Shown one piece after another: positions 45,564 through 54,601 of a stretch of 64,000 nt of DNA. The first letter of the stretch is position 1; every line of letters begins with the position of its first letter. The stretch spans positions 1 to 64,000 of the forward strand of contig NZ_JONP01000012.1 in assembly GCF_000711725.1 (NCBI RefSeq), in the 5' to 3' direction. The notes beneath the pieces were generated by a model. That model saw nothing but the letters and a program-made list of their open reading frames with translations. It made no database searches and was not told the DNA's origin. The position numbers and the translations under genes were made by a program. This stretch comes from Roseomonas aerilata DSM 19363. Its GTDB lineage: Bacteria > Pseudomonadota > Alphaproteobacteria > Acetobacterales > Acetobacteraceae.

Positions 45564-47165
45564 TCAGACCGGCAGCACGCGCGGGCGGGTCGCCCGGTAC
45601 CACCAGGAGACGATCAGGCGGACGAGGGTCGTCGCCGTCCACATCTGCACCACCGTGCCGATGGCGACCGTCACGGCGAAGCCCTTAACCGGCCCAGAGC
45701 CGAAGGCGTAGAGGCAGGCCATGGCGATGAGGTTCGTCAGGTTGCTGTCCATGATGGTGCCGGACGCCTTGGTGAAGCCTGCCTCCAGCGCCTGGATCGG
45801 CGTCCGCCCGGCGCGCGTCTCCTCGCGGATGCGCTCGTTGATGAGGATGTTCGCGTCCAGCGCCGTGCCCAGCGTCAGCACGATGCCCGCGATACCCGGC
45901 AGCGTCAGCGTCGCCTGCAGCAAGGAGAGGGCCCCCATCATCATCAGGATGTTGACCAGCAGCGCGATGTTGGCGAACCAGCCGAGCAGCCCGTAGGCCA
46001 GGCCCATATAGAGGAACACGAAGAGCGCGCCCGCCGCGAGCGAGATCACGCCCGCCCGGATAGCGTCCGCCCCCAGCTCCGGCCCGACCGTCCGCTCCTC
46101 CACCACCGTCAGCGGGGCGGGCAGGGCGCCGGCGCGCAGCAGCACGGCCACGTCGTTGGCGGTGCGCGCGTTGAAGCTGCCGCTGATCTGCCCGCGCCCG
46201 CCCGTGATGGGCTCGCGGATCACCGGCGCGGTGATCACCTTGTCGTCCAGCACGATGGCGAAGGGCCGGCCCACGTTCTGGCGGGTCACCTCCGCAAAGC
46301 GGCGGGTGCCGACGGAATCGAAGGTGAAGTTCACCACCCACTCGTTGTTCCGGCTGTCCTGCCCGGCCCGCGCGTCGGAGAGGTTCGCCCCGTCCACCTC
46401 CACCCGACGCCGCACGGCGTAGCGGCTGGGCGCCTGCCCGCCGCGTTCCTCACCCTGGAGGAACTGCACGCCGGGAGGCGGCGCGCCGGCGGCAGGGTTG
46501 GCGTTCTCGTCCAGCAGGTGGAAGGTCATGCGGGCAGTGCGGCCCAGCAGGTCCTTGATCCGGTTAGGATCCTCGACGCCCGGAAGCTGCACGAGAATGC
46601 GGTTCTGCCCTTGCCGTGCGATCAGCGCCTCGGAGACGCCAGTCTCGTCGATGCGGCGCCGGACGATCTCGAGCGACTGCTCCACGGCCCCGCTCCCCCG
46701 CGCGACGAGCGCGGCGTCGGAGAGCGTGGCCGTCAACGTCCCGTCAGGGGCCGTCGTCACGGCGATGTCCGGCTCCGTCGCGGTCGCGGAGCCGCGCACG
46801 GGCACCGGGTTCGCCAGCTCCCGGATCGCCGCCGCGGCCGCTTCGGCCTGGGCGGGGTCGCGCACGCGAAGGCTCATCCGCCGGTTGTTCGGGTCGCCCG
46901 CGAGGTTGGCATAGCCGATGTTAGCGGTGCGGAGCCGCGTCCGGGTCGCGTCCAGCAGGCTCTCCACCCGCTCCCGCACCACCGCGTTCATGTCCACCTC
47001 CAGGAGGAGGTAGGAGCCGCCGCGCAGGTCGAGGCCAAGCGAGATCTGCCGGGCCGCCCAGGCCGGCAGCACCGAGCGGGGCACGAGGTTCGGCACGCAA
47101 AGGATCAGCCCCAGGACGATGACGCCCAGGATCGCGGCGACCTTCCACCGCGCGAAATACAGCAT
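45564..47165 (-). CDS. secD: SecD, protein-export membrane protein
   Basis: This 533-residue protein has one N-terminal helix (VAAILGVIVLGLILCVPNLV), the first periplasmic domain with GLDLRGGSYLLLEVDMNAVV, the second with RTARMTFHLLDEN, and five C-terminal helices with LGTALDANILINERIREETR. All are SecD landmarks and the length is normal. It is divergent from the oxidoreductase gene at 47309, with 143 bases between them that hold both promoters. yajC is not adjacent in this window. Confidence 0.95.
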   Translation of the reverse strand: MLYFARWKVAAILGVIVLGLILCVPNLVPRSVLPAWAARQISLGLDLRGGSYLLLEVDMNAVVRERVESLLDATRTRLRTANIGYANLAGDPNNRRMSLRVRDPAQAEAAAAAIRELANPVPVRGSATATEPDIAVTTAPDGTLTATLSDAALVARGSGAVEQSLEIVRRRIDETGVSEALIARQGQNRILVQLPGVEDPNRIKDLLGRTARMTFHLLDENANPAAGAPPPGVQFLQGEERGGQAPSRYAVRRRVEVDGANLSDARAGQDSRNNEWVVNFTFDSVGTRRFAEVTRQNVGRPFAIVLDDKVITAPVIREPITGGRGQISGSFNARTANDVAVLLRAGALPAPLTVVEERTVGPELGADAIRAGVISLAAGALFVFLYMGLAYGLLGWFANIALLVNILMMMGALSLLQATLTLPGIAGIVLTLGTALDANILINERIREETRAGRTPIQALEAGFTKASGTIMDSNLTNLIAMACLYAFGSGPVKGFAVTVAIGTVVQMWTATTLVRLIVSWWYRATRPRVLPV

Positions 47166-47308
47166 GGCCTTTGCGGCCCCCCGTCGAACCGTGTGTAAGA
47201 ACTGGCACTATGCCACGAAAATTGGGCCGGAAGATGCTTCCCGCCCGCCCCCGATGCAACCCGGGACAGTCCCTGCTACAGGCTGGCGCAGTTCGAGGGA
47301 ACCTGAAC

Positions 47309-48277
47309 ATGCGTCTTCGTCTGGGCATTCTTGGCGCCGGTCATTTCGGCCGCTTTCACGCGCTGAAGGCCTCGAAGGCGCCGCGCCTGGAATTCGTCGG
47401 CCTGCACGACGCCGACCCCGCCCGCGCCGCCGCCGTCGCCGCTGAGGCCGGCTGCCCCGCCCTTTCCGCTGATCAGGTGATAGAGGCCGCCCAGGCCGTG
47501 ATCGTTGCCGCCCCCACCGCCTTCCACCACGGCCTGGCCCACGCCGCCCTCTCCGCCGGCCGCCACGTGCTGGTGGAGAAGCCCATCGCCGCGACGCTGG
47601 AGCAGGCCGACGACCTCATCGCCCTGGCGAAGGCCAAGGGCGTGGTGCTCCAGGTCGGCCAGCTCGAGCGCTTCTCCGGCGGCATGCGCGCGCTGCGGGC
47701 CGAGGGAGGACTCGCCGCCCGCGTCGGCCGTCCCCTCTATATGGAGGCGATCCGCATCGCTCCCTTCCGCCCCCGCAGCCTCGACGTCTCGGTGGTGTTG
47801 GACCTGATGATCCATGACCTCGATCTCGCCCTGGCGCTGGCCGGCAGCCCGCTTGTGGGCGTGGACGCGGTCGGCACCCGCGTCCTCTCCCCTACGATCG
47901 ACATCGCCAATGCACGCCTCCGCTTCGGCAACGGCGCCGCCGCCACCATCACCGCCAGCCGCGTCTCGCTGCACATGGAGCGGCGCCTGCGCCTCTTCGG
48001 CGATGCCGGCTACCTCAACCTCGACCACCTGAAGCGCGAGATGGTCTGGGTGAGGAAGGGGGAGGGGGCACCGCTGGAGCAGATCCCCGGCCACGGCCTC
48101 CTCACCGCCACCTGGGCCGAGAGCGACAGCCTGGAAGCCGAGCACGCCTCCTTCGCCGCCGCCTGCCTCGACGGCGCCCCGGTGGAGGCCGACGGCGCTG
48201 CCGGCCGCGCCGCTCTCGACGCAGCCCTGCGGGTGGAGGAGGCCGTCCGCGCCTCGCTCGAAGCGGCGGGCGTGTGA
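47309..48277 (+). CDS. Gfo/Idh/MocA-family oxidoreductase
   Basis: This 322-residue protein has a Rossmann fold (LRLGILGAGHFGRFHALKAS) and the family motif HVLVEKPIAATLEQADDLIA with the catalytic Lys, followed by VGQLERFSGGMRAL and LDLMIHDLDLALAL with the conserved His. VGQLERF is typical of the subgroup with UDP-GlcNAc 3-dehydrogenase (GnnA). It differs from LigC of the protocatechuate pathway. The ATG at 47309 has GAGGGAACC before it. It overlaps the LysR gene by GTGA, although that may be chance packing. Confidence 0.82.
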   Translation: MRLRLGILGAGHFGRFHALKASKAPRLEFVGLHDADPARAAAVAAEAGCPALSADQVIEAAQAVIVAAPTAFHHGLAHAALSAGRHVLVEKPIAATLEQADDLIALAKAKGVVLQVGQLERFSGGMRALRAEGGLAARVGRPLYMEAIRIAPFRPRSLDVSVVLDLMIHDLDLALALAGSPLVGVDAVGTRVLSPTIDIANARLRFGNGAAATITASRVSLHMERRLRLFGDAGYLNLDHLKREMVWVRKGEGAPLEQIPGHGLLTATWAESDSLEAEHASFAAACLDGAPVEADGAAGRAALDAALRVEEAVRASLEAAGV

Positions 48278-49281
48278 CCCTCCGGCGCTATCTCGACCAG
48301 CGCCTCAAGCTCCACCACCTCCGGGCGGTGGAGGCTATCGCCGTGCAGCGCAGCCTGCTGCGCGCCTCCGCTACCCTCGGCATCAGCCAGCCCGCCCTCA
48401 CGCGCACCCTGCAGGACCTGGAGGAGATCACCGGCCAGCGCCTTTTCGATCGCCTGCCGCGCGGCGTGCGCGCCACGGAGGCCGGCACCCTCCTCGCCAC
48501 CTCCGCCCGCCGGATCCTGGCCGAGCTGCGCCGCCTGGACGAGGAGCTGGACCGCCTCTCCGAGCCCGGCGGCGGCACGGTGGCCATCGGAACCCTTCCC
48601 GTGGCCGCGACGGGCGTCCTGCCCGGCGCGCTCACCCGCCTCACCGCGGAGCACCCGGGAATCCGCGTCCGGCTGGAGCAGGGGCGGACGGAGGAACTCC
48701 TCCCCAAGCTCGCGGCCGGGGAGATCGACCTCATCGTCGGCCGCCTCTACGAGCCCGCGGTGCCCGATGGCTTCCCGCGCGAGCCGCTCTGGGAGGAGCC
48801 GATCTCCGTCCTCGTCCGCGCCGGGCACCCCGTGCTCGACCTGCCCGAGATCACGCCGGAGGCGCTGCGCCGCTACGAACTGATCCTTCCCACCGTCAGC
48901 CAGCGCGTCGGGCAGGAGATCGAGGGGCTCGTCGCGCTTCTCGACCTTGCTCCCACCACCTCGCTCCGCTCCAGCTCCTACGGCTTCATCCGGGAGATGC
49001 TGCACGCGACCGACCTGATCGCCGTCATGCCCCGCCTGATGATGGCCGGCGACCTCCTGCGCGGCACGCTGCGCGTGGTGCCCTTGCTGGCGCCCGCGCC
49101 CCCGCGCCCCGCCGGCCTCATCCTGCCGCAGGACCGGCCCATGCCGCCGGGCGGCCTCGCTTTCATCGCCTGCCTGCGCGCCCATGTCGCCGAGATCGGC
49201 GAGCGTGGCCTGGCTGCTATAACCCTCGCTGATACTTCGGCCCTGGAAAGCGATAGGACGGTGGGGCGCCCGGCGCGTTAG
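48274..49281 (+). CDS. LysR-family transcriptional regulator
   Basis: This 335-residue regulator has an N-terminal winged helix (LKLHHLRAVEAIAVQRSLLR, LGISQPALTRTLQDLEEITG) and a substrate-binding domain (TVAIGTLPVAATGVLPGALT, GEIDLIVGRLYE). The sequence is of the PcaQ/GbpR group, which often responds to aromatic acids or sugars. It is the first of a run that leads to the LigI-GalB-LigK genes, so it probably controls that pathway with an intermediate as coinducer. A 120-bp gap follows it. Confidence 0.87.
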   Translation: MTLRRYLDQRLKLHHLRAVEAIAVQRSLLRASATLGISQPALTRTLQDLEEITGQRLFDRLPRGVRATEAGTLLATSARRILAELRRLDEELDRLSEPGGGTVAIGTLPVAATGVLPGALTRLTAEHPGIRVRLEQGRTEELLPKLAAGEIDLIVGRLYEPAVPDGFPREPLWEEPISVLVRAGHPVLDLPEITPEALRRYELILPTVSQRVGQEIEGLVALLDLAPTTSLRSSSYGFIREMLHATDLIAVMPRLMMAGDLLRGTLRVVPLLAPAPPRPAGLILPQDRPMPPGGLAFIACLRAHVAEIGERGLAAITLADTSALESDRTVGRPAR

Positions 49282-49349
49282 TCATATGTCCTGGCGTTCT
49301 ACAGGATTGGGCCGGAGCATAGGCCGAACCGGCAACGGAGGAACACGGC

Positions 49350-49397
49350 ATGGCGGCAACCGGCACAAGCGGGCTTCCCGGCACGGGGCGGGCCTGA
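49350..49397 (+). other. Short upstream reading frame, possible leader peptide
   Basis: A 15-codon frame (MAATGTSGLPGTGRA) has a strong GGAGGAA site eight bases before its ATG. It ends four bases before the ATG of the next gene, which itself has no ribosome site. The short frame could couple or control translation of that gene. A one-base sequencing error that fused the frames would also explain it. Confidence 0.4.
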
Positions 49398-49401
49398 TCG
49401 C

Positions 49402-50280
49402 ATGGCCCCTACCACCCTCCGCACCGCCATCGGCAGCTATCCCCGCACCCGCGCCCTGAAGGAAGGCGCGGTCGCCTCCGACCTCCTCCGCCTCGACCTC
49501 GTCGACATCCCCGTCATCAGCCGCGCCTTCGCGCCGATGGTGCGGGAGGGGCGCTTCGACGTGTCGGAGATGGCGATCGCCACCTTCCTCCAGGCCCGCG
49601 TCATGGGCCGCCCGATCGTGTTGCTGCCCGTGGTGCTCGCGGCCCGCTTCCAGGAATCAGCCATGCTCTGCCTTGCGGGCAGCAGCATCCAGGGCCCCGC
49701 CGATCTCGCCGGCCGTCGCATCGGGGTCCGCGCCTATAGCCAGACCACCGGCATGTGGCTCCGCGGGATCATCGCCGAGCACGGCGGCCCGCCCCCCTCT
49801 GCCAGCCGCTGGATCACCTTCGAGGAGGCCCATGTCCAGGGCATTGCCGACCCGCCCTGGGCCGAGCGTGCCCCCGCCGGCGCCGACATGCTCGCCATGC
49901 TCCGCAACGGCGAGCTGGACGCGGTGATCGTCGGCAATGACGTGCCGGACGACCCGAACCTCCGCACCGTCTTCCCCGATCCGAAGGCGGCGGCGGAGGT
50001 CTTCTGGCAGCGCCACGGCTTCGTGCCTGCGAACCATCTCCTGACCGTCAGCCAGGACCTTGCCGAGAAGCGGCCGGAACTCGTGCAGGAACTCCTCCGC
50101 ATGGTCCGCGCCTCCGCCGCCCCAGTGCCTGCGGGCGAGCGCGGCGCGCCGCCCGCCACCCGTGTGGCCCTGAACCCCATCATCCAGCTCGCGCTCGACT
50201 ACATGACGGCGCAGGACATGCTCCCTCGTCCGCTCACGCTGGACGATGTCTGGGCCGGCCTGCCCGCCGGCGTGGAATAA
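49402..50280 (+). CDS. 4,5-dihydroxyphthalate decarboxylase-like (Pht5-like) protein
   Basis: This 292-residue protein is of the periplasmic-binding-protein fold and resembles 4,5-dihydroxyphthalate decarboxylase: LRTAIGSYPRTRALKEGAV at the start, then MVREGRFDVSEMAIATFLQA and LAGRRIGVRAYSQTTGMWLR. There is no signal peptide, as expected for a cytoplasmic enzyme. In phthalate degradation the enzyme makes protocatechuate, which fits the downstream genes, but related proteins of unknown role are common. Its ATG lacks a ribosome site and follows a 15-codon leader frame. Confidence 0.72.
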   Translation: MAPTTLRTAIGSYPRTRALKEGAVASDLLRLDLVDIPVISRAFAPMVREGRFDVSEMAIATFLQARVMGRPIVLLPVVLAARFQESAMLCLAGSSIQGPADLAGRRIGVRAYSQTTGMWLRGIIAEHGGPPPSASRWITFEEAHVQGIADPPWAERAPAGADMLAMLRNGELDAVIVGNDVPDDPNLRTVFPDPKAAAEVFWQRHGFVPANHLLTVSQDLAEKRPELVQELLRMVRASAAPVPAGERGAPPATRVALNPIIQLALDYMTAQDMLPRPLTLDDVWAGLPAGVE

Positions 50281-50292
50281 GGAAAGAGACCC

Positions 50293-51174
50293 ATGACCAG
50301 CTTCGCGATCATCGGCTTCGGTGAGGTCGGCGGCATCTTCGCCCGCGACCTGCGCGCGGGCGGCGCCAGTGCCATCAATGCCTTCGACGTGGCGGACGCC
50401 GCGCGCGAGCGCGCCCGGGCCTTCGGCGCCACCGTCCATGCCAGCGCCGCGGAGGCGGCGGCCGGCGCGGATGTCGTCTTCGTCTGCGTCACCGCCGGCT
50501 CCGCCCTCGCCGCCGCCGAATCCCTCGCGGGCGGCCTCTCGCGCGCGCCCTTCGTGGTGGACGTGAACTCTGTCTCCCCCTCCACGAAGCAGGCGAACGG
50601 TCGCGCAGTAGCCGCCCATGGCGGGCGATACGTCGAGGCCGCGGTGATGGCGAGCGTGCCGCCCAAGGGCCTGCGCTCCCCCATCCTCCTCGGCGGGCCG
50701 GACGCGCAGGGCTTCATGGACCTCATGGCCCCTTTCGGCATGGACCTGAAGATCTACTCGCCCGAGATCGGCCGCGCCTCCGCGGTGAAGATGTGCCGCA
50801 GCGTCATGGTGAAGGGCCTGGAGGCGCTAACCACCGAGTGCATGCTCGCCGCCCGCCACTACGGCGTGGAGGAGGACGTGCTCCGCTCCCTCTCCGACAC
50901 CCTGCCGCACGAGAACTGGCGCAACCTGGCGCGCTACGTCATGAGCCGCGCCCTCATCCACGGCAAGCGCCGCGCGGAGGAGATGCGCGAGGTCGCCCGC
51001 ACGGTGGAGGAGGCCGGCGTTGCCCCGCTGCTCAGCGCCCCCATCGCGGAGCGCCAGGACTGGGCGGCCGCCCGCGGGCGGGAAATGGGCCCGGAGCAAC
51101 TCGCCACCACCGACCTCGACGCGCTCCTCGATGGGCTGACGGCCGCCATGCACCACAAGCAGGCGGCTGAGTAA
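50293..51174 (+). CDS. NAD(P)-binding 6-phosphogluconate dehydrogenase-like protein with DUF1932 domain
   Basis: This 293-residue protein has an N-terminal Rossmann domain (FAIIGFGEVGGIFARDLRAG, ADVVFVCVTAGSAL, VVDVNSVSPSTKQANGRAV) and a C-terminal helical DUF1932 domain (GRASAVKMCRSVMVKGLEAL with the conserved Lys). Such proteins oxidise hydroxy acids. In this operon it could act on an intermediate of the oxalomesaconate pathway, but no direct evidence exists. It starts 12 bases after the decarboxylase-like gene with GGAAAGAG upstream. Confidence 0.8.
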   Translation: MTSFAIIGFGEVGGIFARDLRAGGASAINAFDVADAARERARAFGATVHASAAEAAAGADVVFVCVTAGSALAAAESLAGGLSRAPFVVDVNSVSPSTKQANGRAVAAHGGRYVEAAVMASVPPKGLRSPILLGGPDAQGFMDLMAPFGMDLKIYSPEIGRASAVKMCRSVMVKGLEALTTECMLAARHYGVEEDVLRSLSDTLPHENWRNLARYVMSRALIHGKRRAEEMREVARTVEEAGVAPLLSAPIAERQDWAAARGREMGPEQLATTDLDALLDGLTAAMHHKQAAE

Positions 51175-51230
51175 TCATTCGCTAAGCAAGGCGGCCGCAA
51201 GAGCACGGCCCCATCAAGAAAGGAACGCAC

Positions 51231-52211
51231 ATGTCCATTCTCCGCCGTGACGCCCTGCGTCTGGGCGGCGCCATGGCCCTGGCCGGCGCCATCCCTGGCG
51301 CTGCCCGCGCCCAGGCTCTTCCGGACAAGCCCATCCGCCTGATCGTCCCCAATGCCGCCGGCGGCGTGGCCGACCTCACGGCCCGCACCGTGGGCGCGGC
51401 ACTGTCCGAGCGCATCAAGCAGCCCGTCGTCATCGAGAACCGCCCCGGCGCGGGCGGTATTGTCGCCGGCCAGACCCTGCTCACCGCTCCCGCCGACGGC
51501 GCGACGCTGATGGTGGCGACCAACGCCCACGCCATCAGCAAGTCCCTCTTCCGCAACCTGCCCTTCGACCCGCTTAAGGACTTCGCGCCGGTCGGCCTGA
51601 TGGGCACCTTCGCCATCGCGATCCTCGTCGCGCCGGGCTCGCCGATCCGCACCGCGCAGGACCTGATCGCGGCGCTGAAGCGCGACCCGCAGAACACCAA
51701 CCTCGGCACCATCAGCGTCGGCAGCACGCAGAACCTGGCGGCCGAGCTGTTCAAGACCACGGCCGGCGTGGATGCGACCACTGTGCCCTTCTCCGGCACG
51801 CCCCAGTTGCTCACCAGCCTGCTGCGCAACGACGTGACCGCCGCCTTCGAGATCGTGGCCCCGCTGATGGGCCAGCTGAAGGACGGCTCGCTGCGCGCCA
51901 TCGCCGTTACCTCCTCGGCCCGCGCGGCCAACCTGCCGGATGTGCCCACCCTGCAGGAGGCCGGGCTCGCCGGCTTCGACGTCACCTCCTGGAACGCCGT
52001 CGTCGCGCCCGCGCGCACGCCCGCGCCCGTGATCGAGCGCCTGAACCGGGAGCTGAACGCGGCCCTGGCCGACCCTGCCGTGCGCAGCAAGCTGCTGGAA
52101 GCCGGCGTCGAGGCGAAGGGCGACAGCCCCGCGCAGCTCGGCCAGCTTCTTTCCAGCGAGGCCGAGAAGTGGCGCGCGGTGATCGAGCGCGCCGGCATTG
52201 AGAAGCAGTGA
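51231..52211 (+). CDS. Bug/TctC-family periplasmic binding protein
   Basis: This 326-residue protein has a signal peptide (ALRLGGAMALAGAIPGAARA) and Bug motifs: KPIRLIVPNAAGGVADLTAR, VVIENRPGAGGIVAGQ and NLPDVPTLQEAGLAGFDV. It probably binds an aromatic or tricarboxylic acid, given its place between pathway genes. No TctA/TctB membrane subunits are encoded nearby, so it is an orphan binding protein that must use a distant transporter or serve as a sensor. AAAGGAA precedes the ATG. Confidence 0.92.
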   Translation: MSILRRDALRLGGAMALAGAIPGAARAQALPDKPIRLIVPNAAGGVADLTARTVGAALSERIKQPVVIENRPGAGGIVAGQTLLTAPADGATLMVATNAHAISKSLFRNLPFDPLKDFAPVGLMGTFAIAILVAPGSPIRTAQDLIAALKRDPQNTNLGTISVGSTQNLAAELFKTTAGVDATTVPFSGTPQLLTSLLRNDVTAAFEIVAPLMGQLKDGSLRAIAVTSSARAANLPDVPTLQEAGLAGFDVTSWNAVVAPARTPAPVIERLNRELNAALADPAVRSKLLEAGVEAKGDSPAQLGQLLSSEAEKWRAVIERAGIEKQ

Positions 52212-52218
52212 GACGAGC

Positions 52219-53085
52219 ATGAAGACCTGCCAGCCCCCCGATCCCAACACCAGGACGCCGAAGCTGAAGCTGCCGGAGGGCTCCTGCGACGCCCACTGCC
52301 ACGTCTTCGGCCCGGCCGATAAGTTCCCCTACGCCCCCGACCGCTCCTACACCCCGCCCGACGCGCCCGTGGAGGACCTCCGCCGCGTGCACAAGGTGCT
52401 CGGCATCGACCGCGCGGTGATCGTGCAGGCGAGCTGCCACGGCACCGACAACACCGCGATGATCGACGCCATCGCCAGCAGCAACGGCGCCTATCGCGGC
52501 GTCGCCATCGTGGACGGCACAGTGACCGACCGCGAGTTGCAGGAGTTGAACGAGGGCGGCGTGCGCGGCGTGCGCTTCAACTTCGTCAAGCACCTCGGCG
52601 GCACGCCGGACCTGGACGTGTTCGACCGCGTGCTCGACCGCATCCAGCCGCTCGGCTGGCACGTCGTCCTTCACCTCGACGCCGGCGACATCGTGGAGCA
52701 CGCGCCGCGCATCTCCCGCATCAAGGTGCCCTTCGTCATCGACCACATGGGCCGCGTGCAGGCGAAGAACGGGCTGGAGCAGGAGCCCTTCCGCCGGCTG
52801 CTCGACCTCATGCAGAACCCGCTCGCCTGGGTGAAGGTCTGCGGCCCGGAGCGCGTCACCTCCGCCGGTGCCCCCTTCCACGACGCCGTGCCCTTCGCGC
52901 AGAAGCTCATCGAGGTGGCGCCGGACCGCACCCTCTGGGGCACCGACTTCCCGCACCCGAACATCGCGGGCGACATGCCCAACGACGGCGACCTCGTGGA
53001 CCTGCTCGGCCTCGCCGCGCCGGACGAGGCGCAGCGCCGCAAGATCCTGATCGACAATCCCAACACCCTTTACTGGGCAAGCTGA
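52219..53085 (+). CDS. ligI: 2-pyrone-4,6-dicarboxylate lactonase (LigI-like amidohydrolase)
   Basis: This 288-residue amidohydrolase_2 enzyme should hydrolyse 2-pyrone-4,6-dicarboxylate to 4-oxalomesaconate. The pattern matches LigI: DAHCHVFGPADKFPYAPDR, then VIVQASCHGTDNTAMIDAIA, RGVRFNFVKHLGG, VIDHMGRVQ and WGTDFPHPNIAG. His26 and His28 form the His-x-His pair, although LigI works without a strongly bound metal. Length equals that of the known enzyme. The ATG at 52219 is seven bases after the Bug gene stop. Confidence 0.88.
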   Translation: MKTCQPPDPNTRTPKLKLPEGSCDAHCHVFGPADKFPYAPDRSYTPPDAPVEDLRRVHKVLGIDRAVIVQASCHGTDNTAMIDAIASSNGAYRGVAIVDGTVTDRELQELNEGGVRGVRFNFVKHLGGTPDLDVFDRVLDRIQPLGWHVVLHLDAGDIVEHAPRISRIKVPFVIDHMGRVQAKNGLEQEPFRRLLDLMQNPLAWVKVCGPERVTSAGAPFHDAVPFAQKLIEVAPDRTLWGTDFPHPNIAGDMPNDGDLVDLLGLAAPDEAQRRKILIDNPNTLYWAS

Positions 53086-53095
53086 GGAGCCCCGC

Positions 53096-53824
53096 ATGTC
53101 CGGAACCCAGAAAAGCGGCCTCGTCGTCACCGCCCATCCCGGCGACTTCGTCTGGCGCGCCGGTGGCGCCATCGCGCTGCACGCGAAGATGGGCTACCGC
53201 GTGAAGATCGTCTGCATGTCCTTCGGCGAGCGCGGTGAGAGCCAGGGCGCCTGGAAGCAGCCGGGCATGACGCTGGAGAAGTGCAAGGAGGGCCGCAAGG
53301 CCGAGGCGGAAGCGGCCGCCTCCATCCTCGGCGCCGAGATCGAGTTCTTCGACGCCGGCGACTACCCGCTGCGCATCACTGACGCGATGATGGACCGCCT
53401 GATCGACATCTACCGCGAGGTGAACCCCTCCTTCGTGCTCACCCACGCGGTGAACGATCCCTACAACGTCGATCACCCCTACGCCTCGAAGGTTGCGCAG
53501 GAGGCCCGCATCACTGCGCAGGCCGCCGGCCACAAGCCCGGCCCCGGCGGTGTCACCTACACCGCCCCGCAGGTCTTCCAGTTCGAGCCGCACCAGCCCG
53601 AGCAGTGCGACTTCAAGCCCAACCGCATCCTCAACATCACCGAGGTGTGGGATCAGAAGTGGAAGGCCTTCGAGCAGCTTCCCGCCCAGCGCCACCTCTG
53701 GGACTACTACGAGCGCGTGGCGCTGAACCGCGGCATGCAGGGCGGCCGCAACTCCGGCAAGGCCATGAAGTACGGCGAGGCCTACCAGACGATCTTCCCC
53801 GACGCCGTCGAGGTGCTGGCATGA
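53096..53824 (+). CDS. galB: 4-oxalomesaconate hydratase, GalB-type (PIG-L fold)
   Basis: This 242-residue protein belongs to the LmbE/PIG-L family, with the zinc-site loop [19 protein letters not shown] and the late [11 protein letters not shown] that gives the third ligand. GalB of Pseudomonas putida, also of this fold, hydrates 4-oxalomesaconate to 4-carboxy-4-hydroxy-2-oxoadipate and has the same [10 protein letters not shown] segment. Its position between the lactonase and the aldolase supports this role. It overlaps the aldolase gene by ATGA. Confidence 0.86.
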   Translation: MSGTQKSGLVVTAHPGDFVWRAGGAIALHAKMGYRVKIVCMSFGERGESQGAWKQPGMTLEKCKEGRKAEAEAAASILGAEIEFFDAGDYPLRITDAMMDRLIDIYREVNPSFVLTHAVNDPYNVDHPYASKVAQEARITAQAAGHKPGPGGVTYTAPQVFQFEPHQPEQCDFKPNRILNITEVWDQKWKAFEQLPAQRHLWDYYERVALNRGMQGGRNSGKAMKYGEAYQTIFPDAVEVLA

Positions 53825-54516
53825 CGCCCGTCGTCGTCCGCCACAACCCGCGCGCCGACATCGCCACGATCGACCGCTTCGCCCCGCTCGGCGTCTCCAC
53901 CACGCATGAGGCGAGCGGCCGCGCGCCCAACCTGATGAAGACCTATATGCGCCCGGCCTGGCCGGGCGCATCGGCCGCCGGTTCGGTCGTCACGGTGCTC
54001 GCCCAGCCCGGCGACAACTGGATGATCCACGTGGCGGTCGAGCAGTGCCAGCCCGGCGACATCCTTGTCGTCGCCTGCACCACCGACAACACGGACGGCA
54101 TGTTCGGGGACCTTCTCGCCACCTCGCTCAAGGCCCGCGGCGTGCGCGGCCTCGTCATCGACGCCGGCGTGCGCGACGTGGCGGTGCTGCGCGAGATGGG
54201 CTTTCCCGTCTGGTCCCGCGCCATCTCCGCCCGAGGCACGGTCAAGGCCACTCTCGGGGCGGTGAACATCCCCGTCGTCTGCGCGGGTGTCTCCGTGCGC
54301 CCCGGAGACGTGGTGGTGGCCGACGACGACGGCGTGGTCGTTGTTCCGGCCGCCGACATCGCCTCCACCCTCGCCGCCGCCGAGAAGCGCCAGGCGAACG
54401 AGGAATCGAAGCGCTCGAAGCTCGCCTCCGGCGTGCTCGGCCTCGACCTCTACGACATGCGCCCTGCGCTGGAGAAGGCCGGGCTGCGCTATGTGGAGCG
54501 GTTCGAGGATATCTGA
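53821..54516 (+). CDS. ligK: 4-carboxy-4-hydroxy-2-oxoadipate aldolase (LigK/ProA/GalC type, RraA fold)
   Basis: This 231-residue RraA-fold protein has the aldolase loop [20 protein letters not shown] followed by [19 protein letters not shown]; Arg and Asp of VRD bind pyruvate and Mg2+. The N-terminal THEASGR segment and the length match CHA/HMG aldolases. It should split the product of GalB into pyruvate and oxaloacetate, the end of the pathway. Its start lies in the ATGA overlap with galB. Confidence 0.88.
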   Translation: MTPVVVRHNPRADIATIDRFAPLGVSTTHEASGRAPNLMKTYMRPAWPGASAAGSVVTVLAQPGDNWMIHVAVEQCQPGDILVVACTTDNTDGMFGDLLATSLKARGVRGLVIDAGVRDVAVLREMGFPVWSRAISARGTVKATLGAVNIPVVCAGVSVRPGDVVVADDDGVVVVPAADIASTLAAAEKRQANEESKRSKLASGVLGLDLYDMRPALEKAGLRYVERFEDI

Positions 54517-54554
54517 GGCGCGCGCGACTGGATCGTGAAGGCCTGAAACGAAAA

Positions 54555-54575
54555 GCGGGGGCCTGAGGCCCCCGC
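54555..54575. terminator. Terminator between convergent genes
   Basis: A perfect 9-bp stem GCGGGGGCC/GGCCCCCGC with a three-base loop is followed on the minus strand by TTTTCGTTT. It is therefore strongest for the lipoprotein gene on the minus strand, and it can also stop the aldolase operon from the other side. Confidence 0.8.
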
Positions 54576-54601
54576 AAATCCACCATTACCTTCGGGTGCG
54601 C

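Noticed and set aside
47203-47215. TGGCActaTGCCA as a sigma-54 promoter or operator between secD and the oxidoreductase
   Set aside because: The -12 element TTGC is missing and a 5-bp dyad can arise by chance.
47309-48277. Gfo/Idh/MocA oxidoreductase as LigC of the protocatechuate pathway
   Set aside because: LigC belongs to this fold, but the sequence has EKPIAAT and VGQLERF motifs of a different subgroup, and the gene lies before the LysR regulator.
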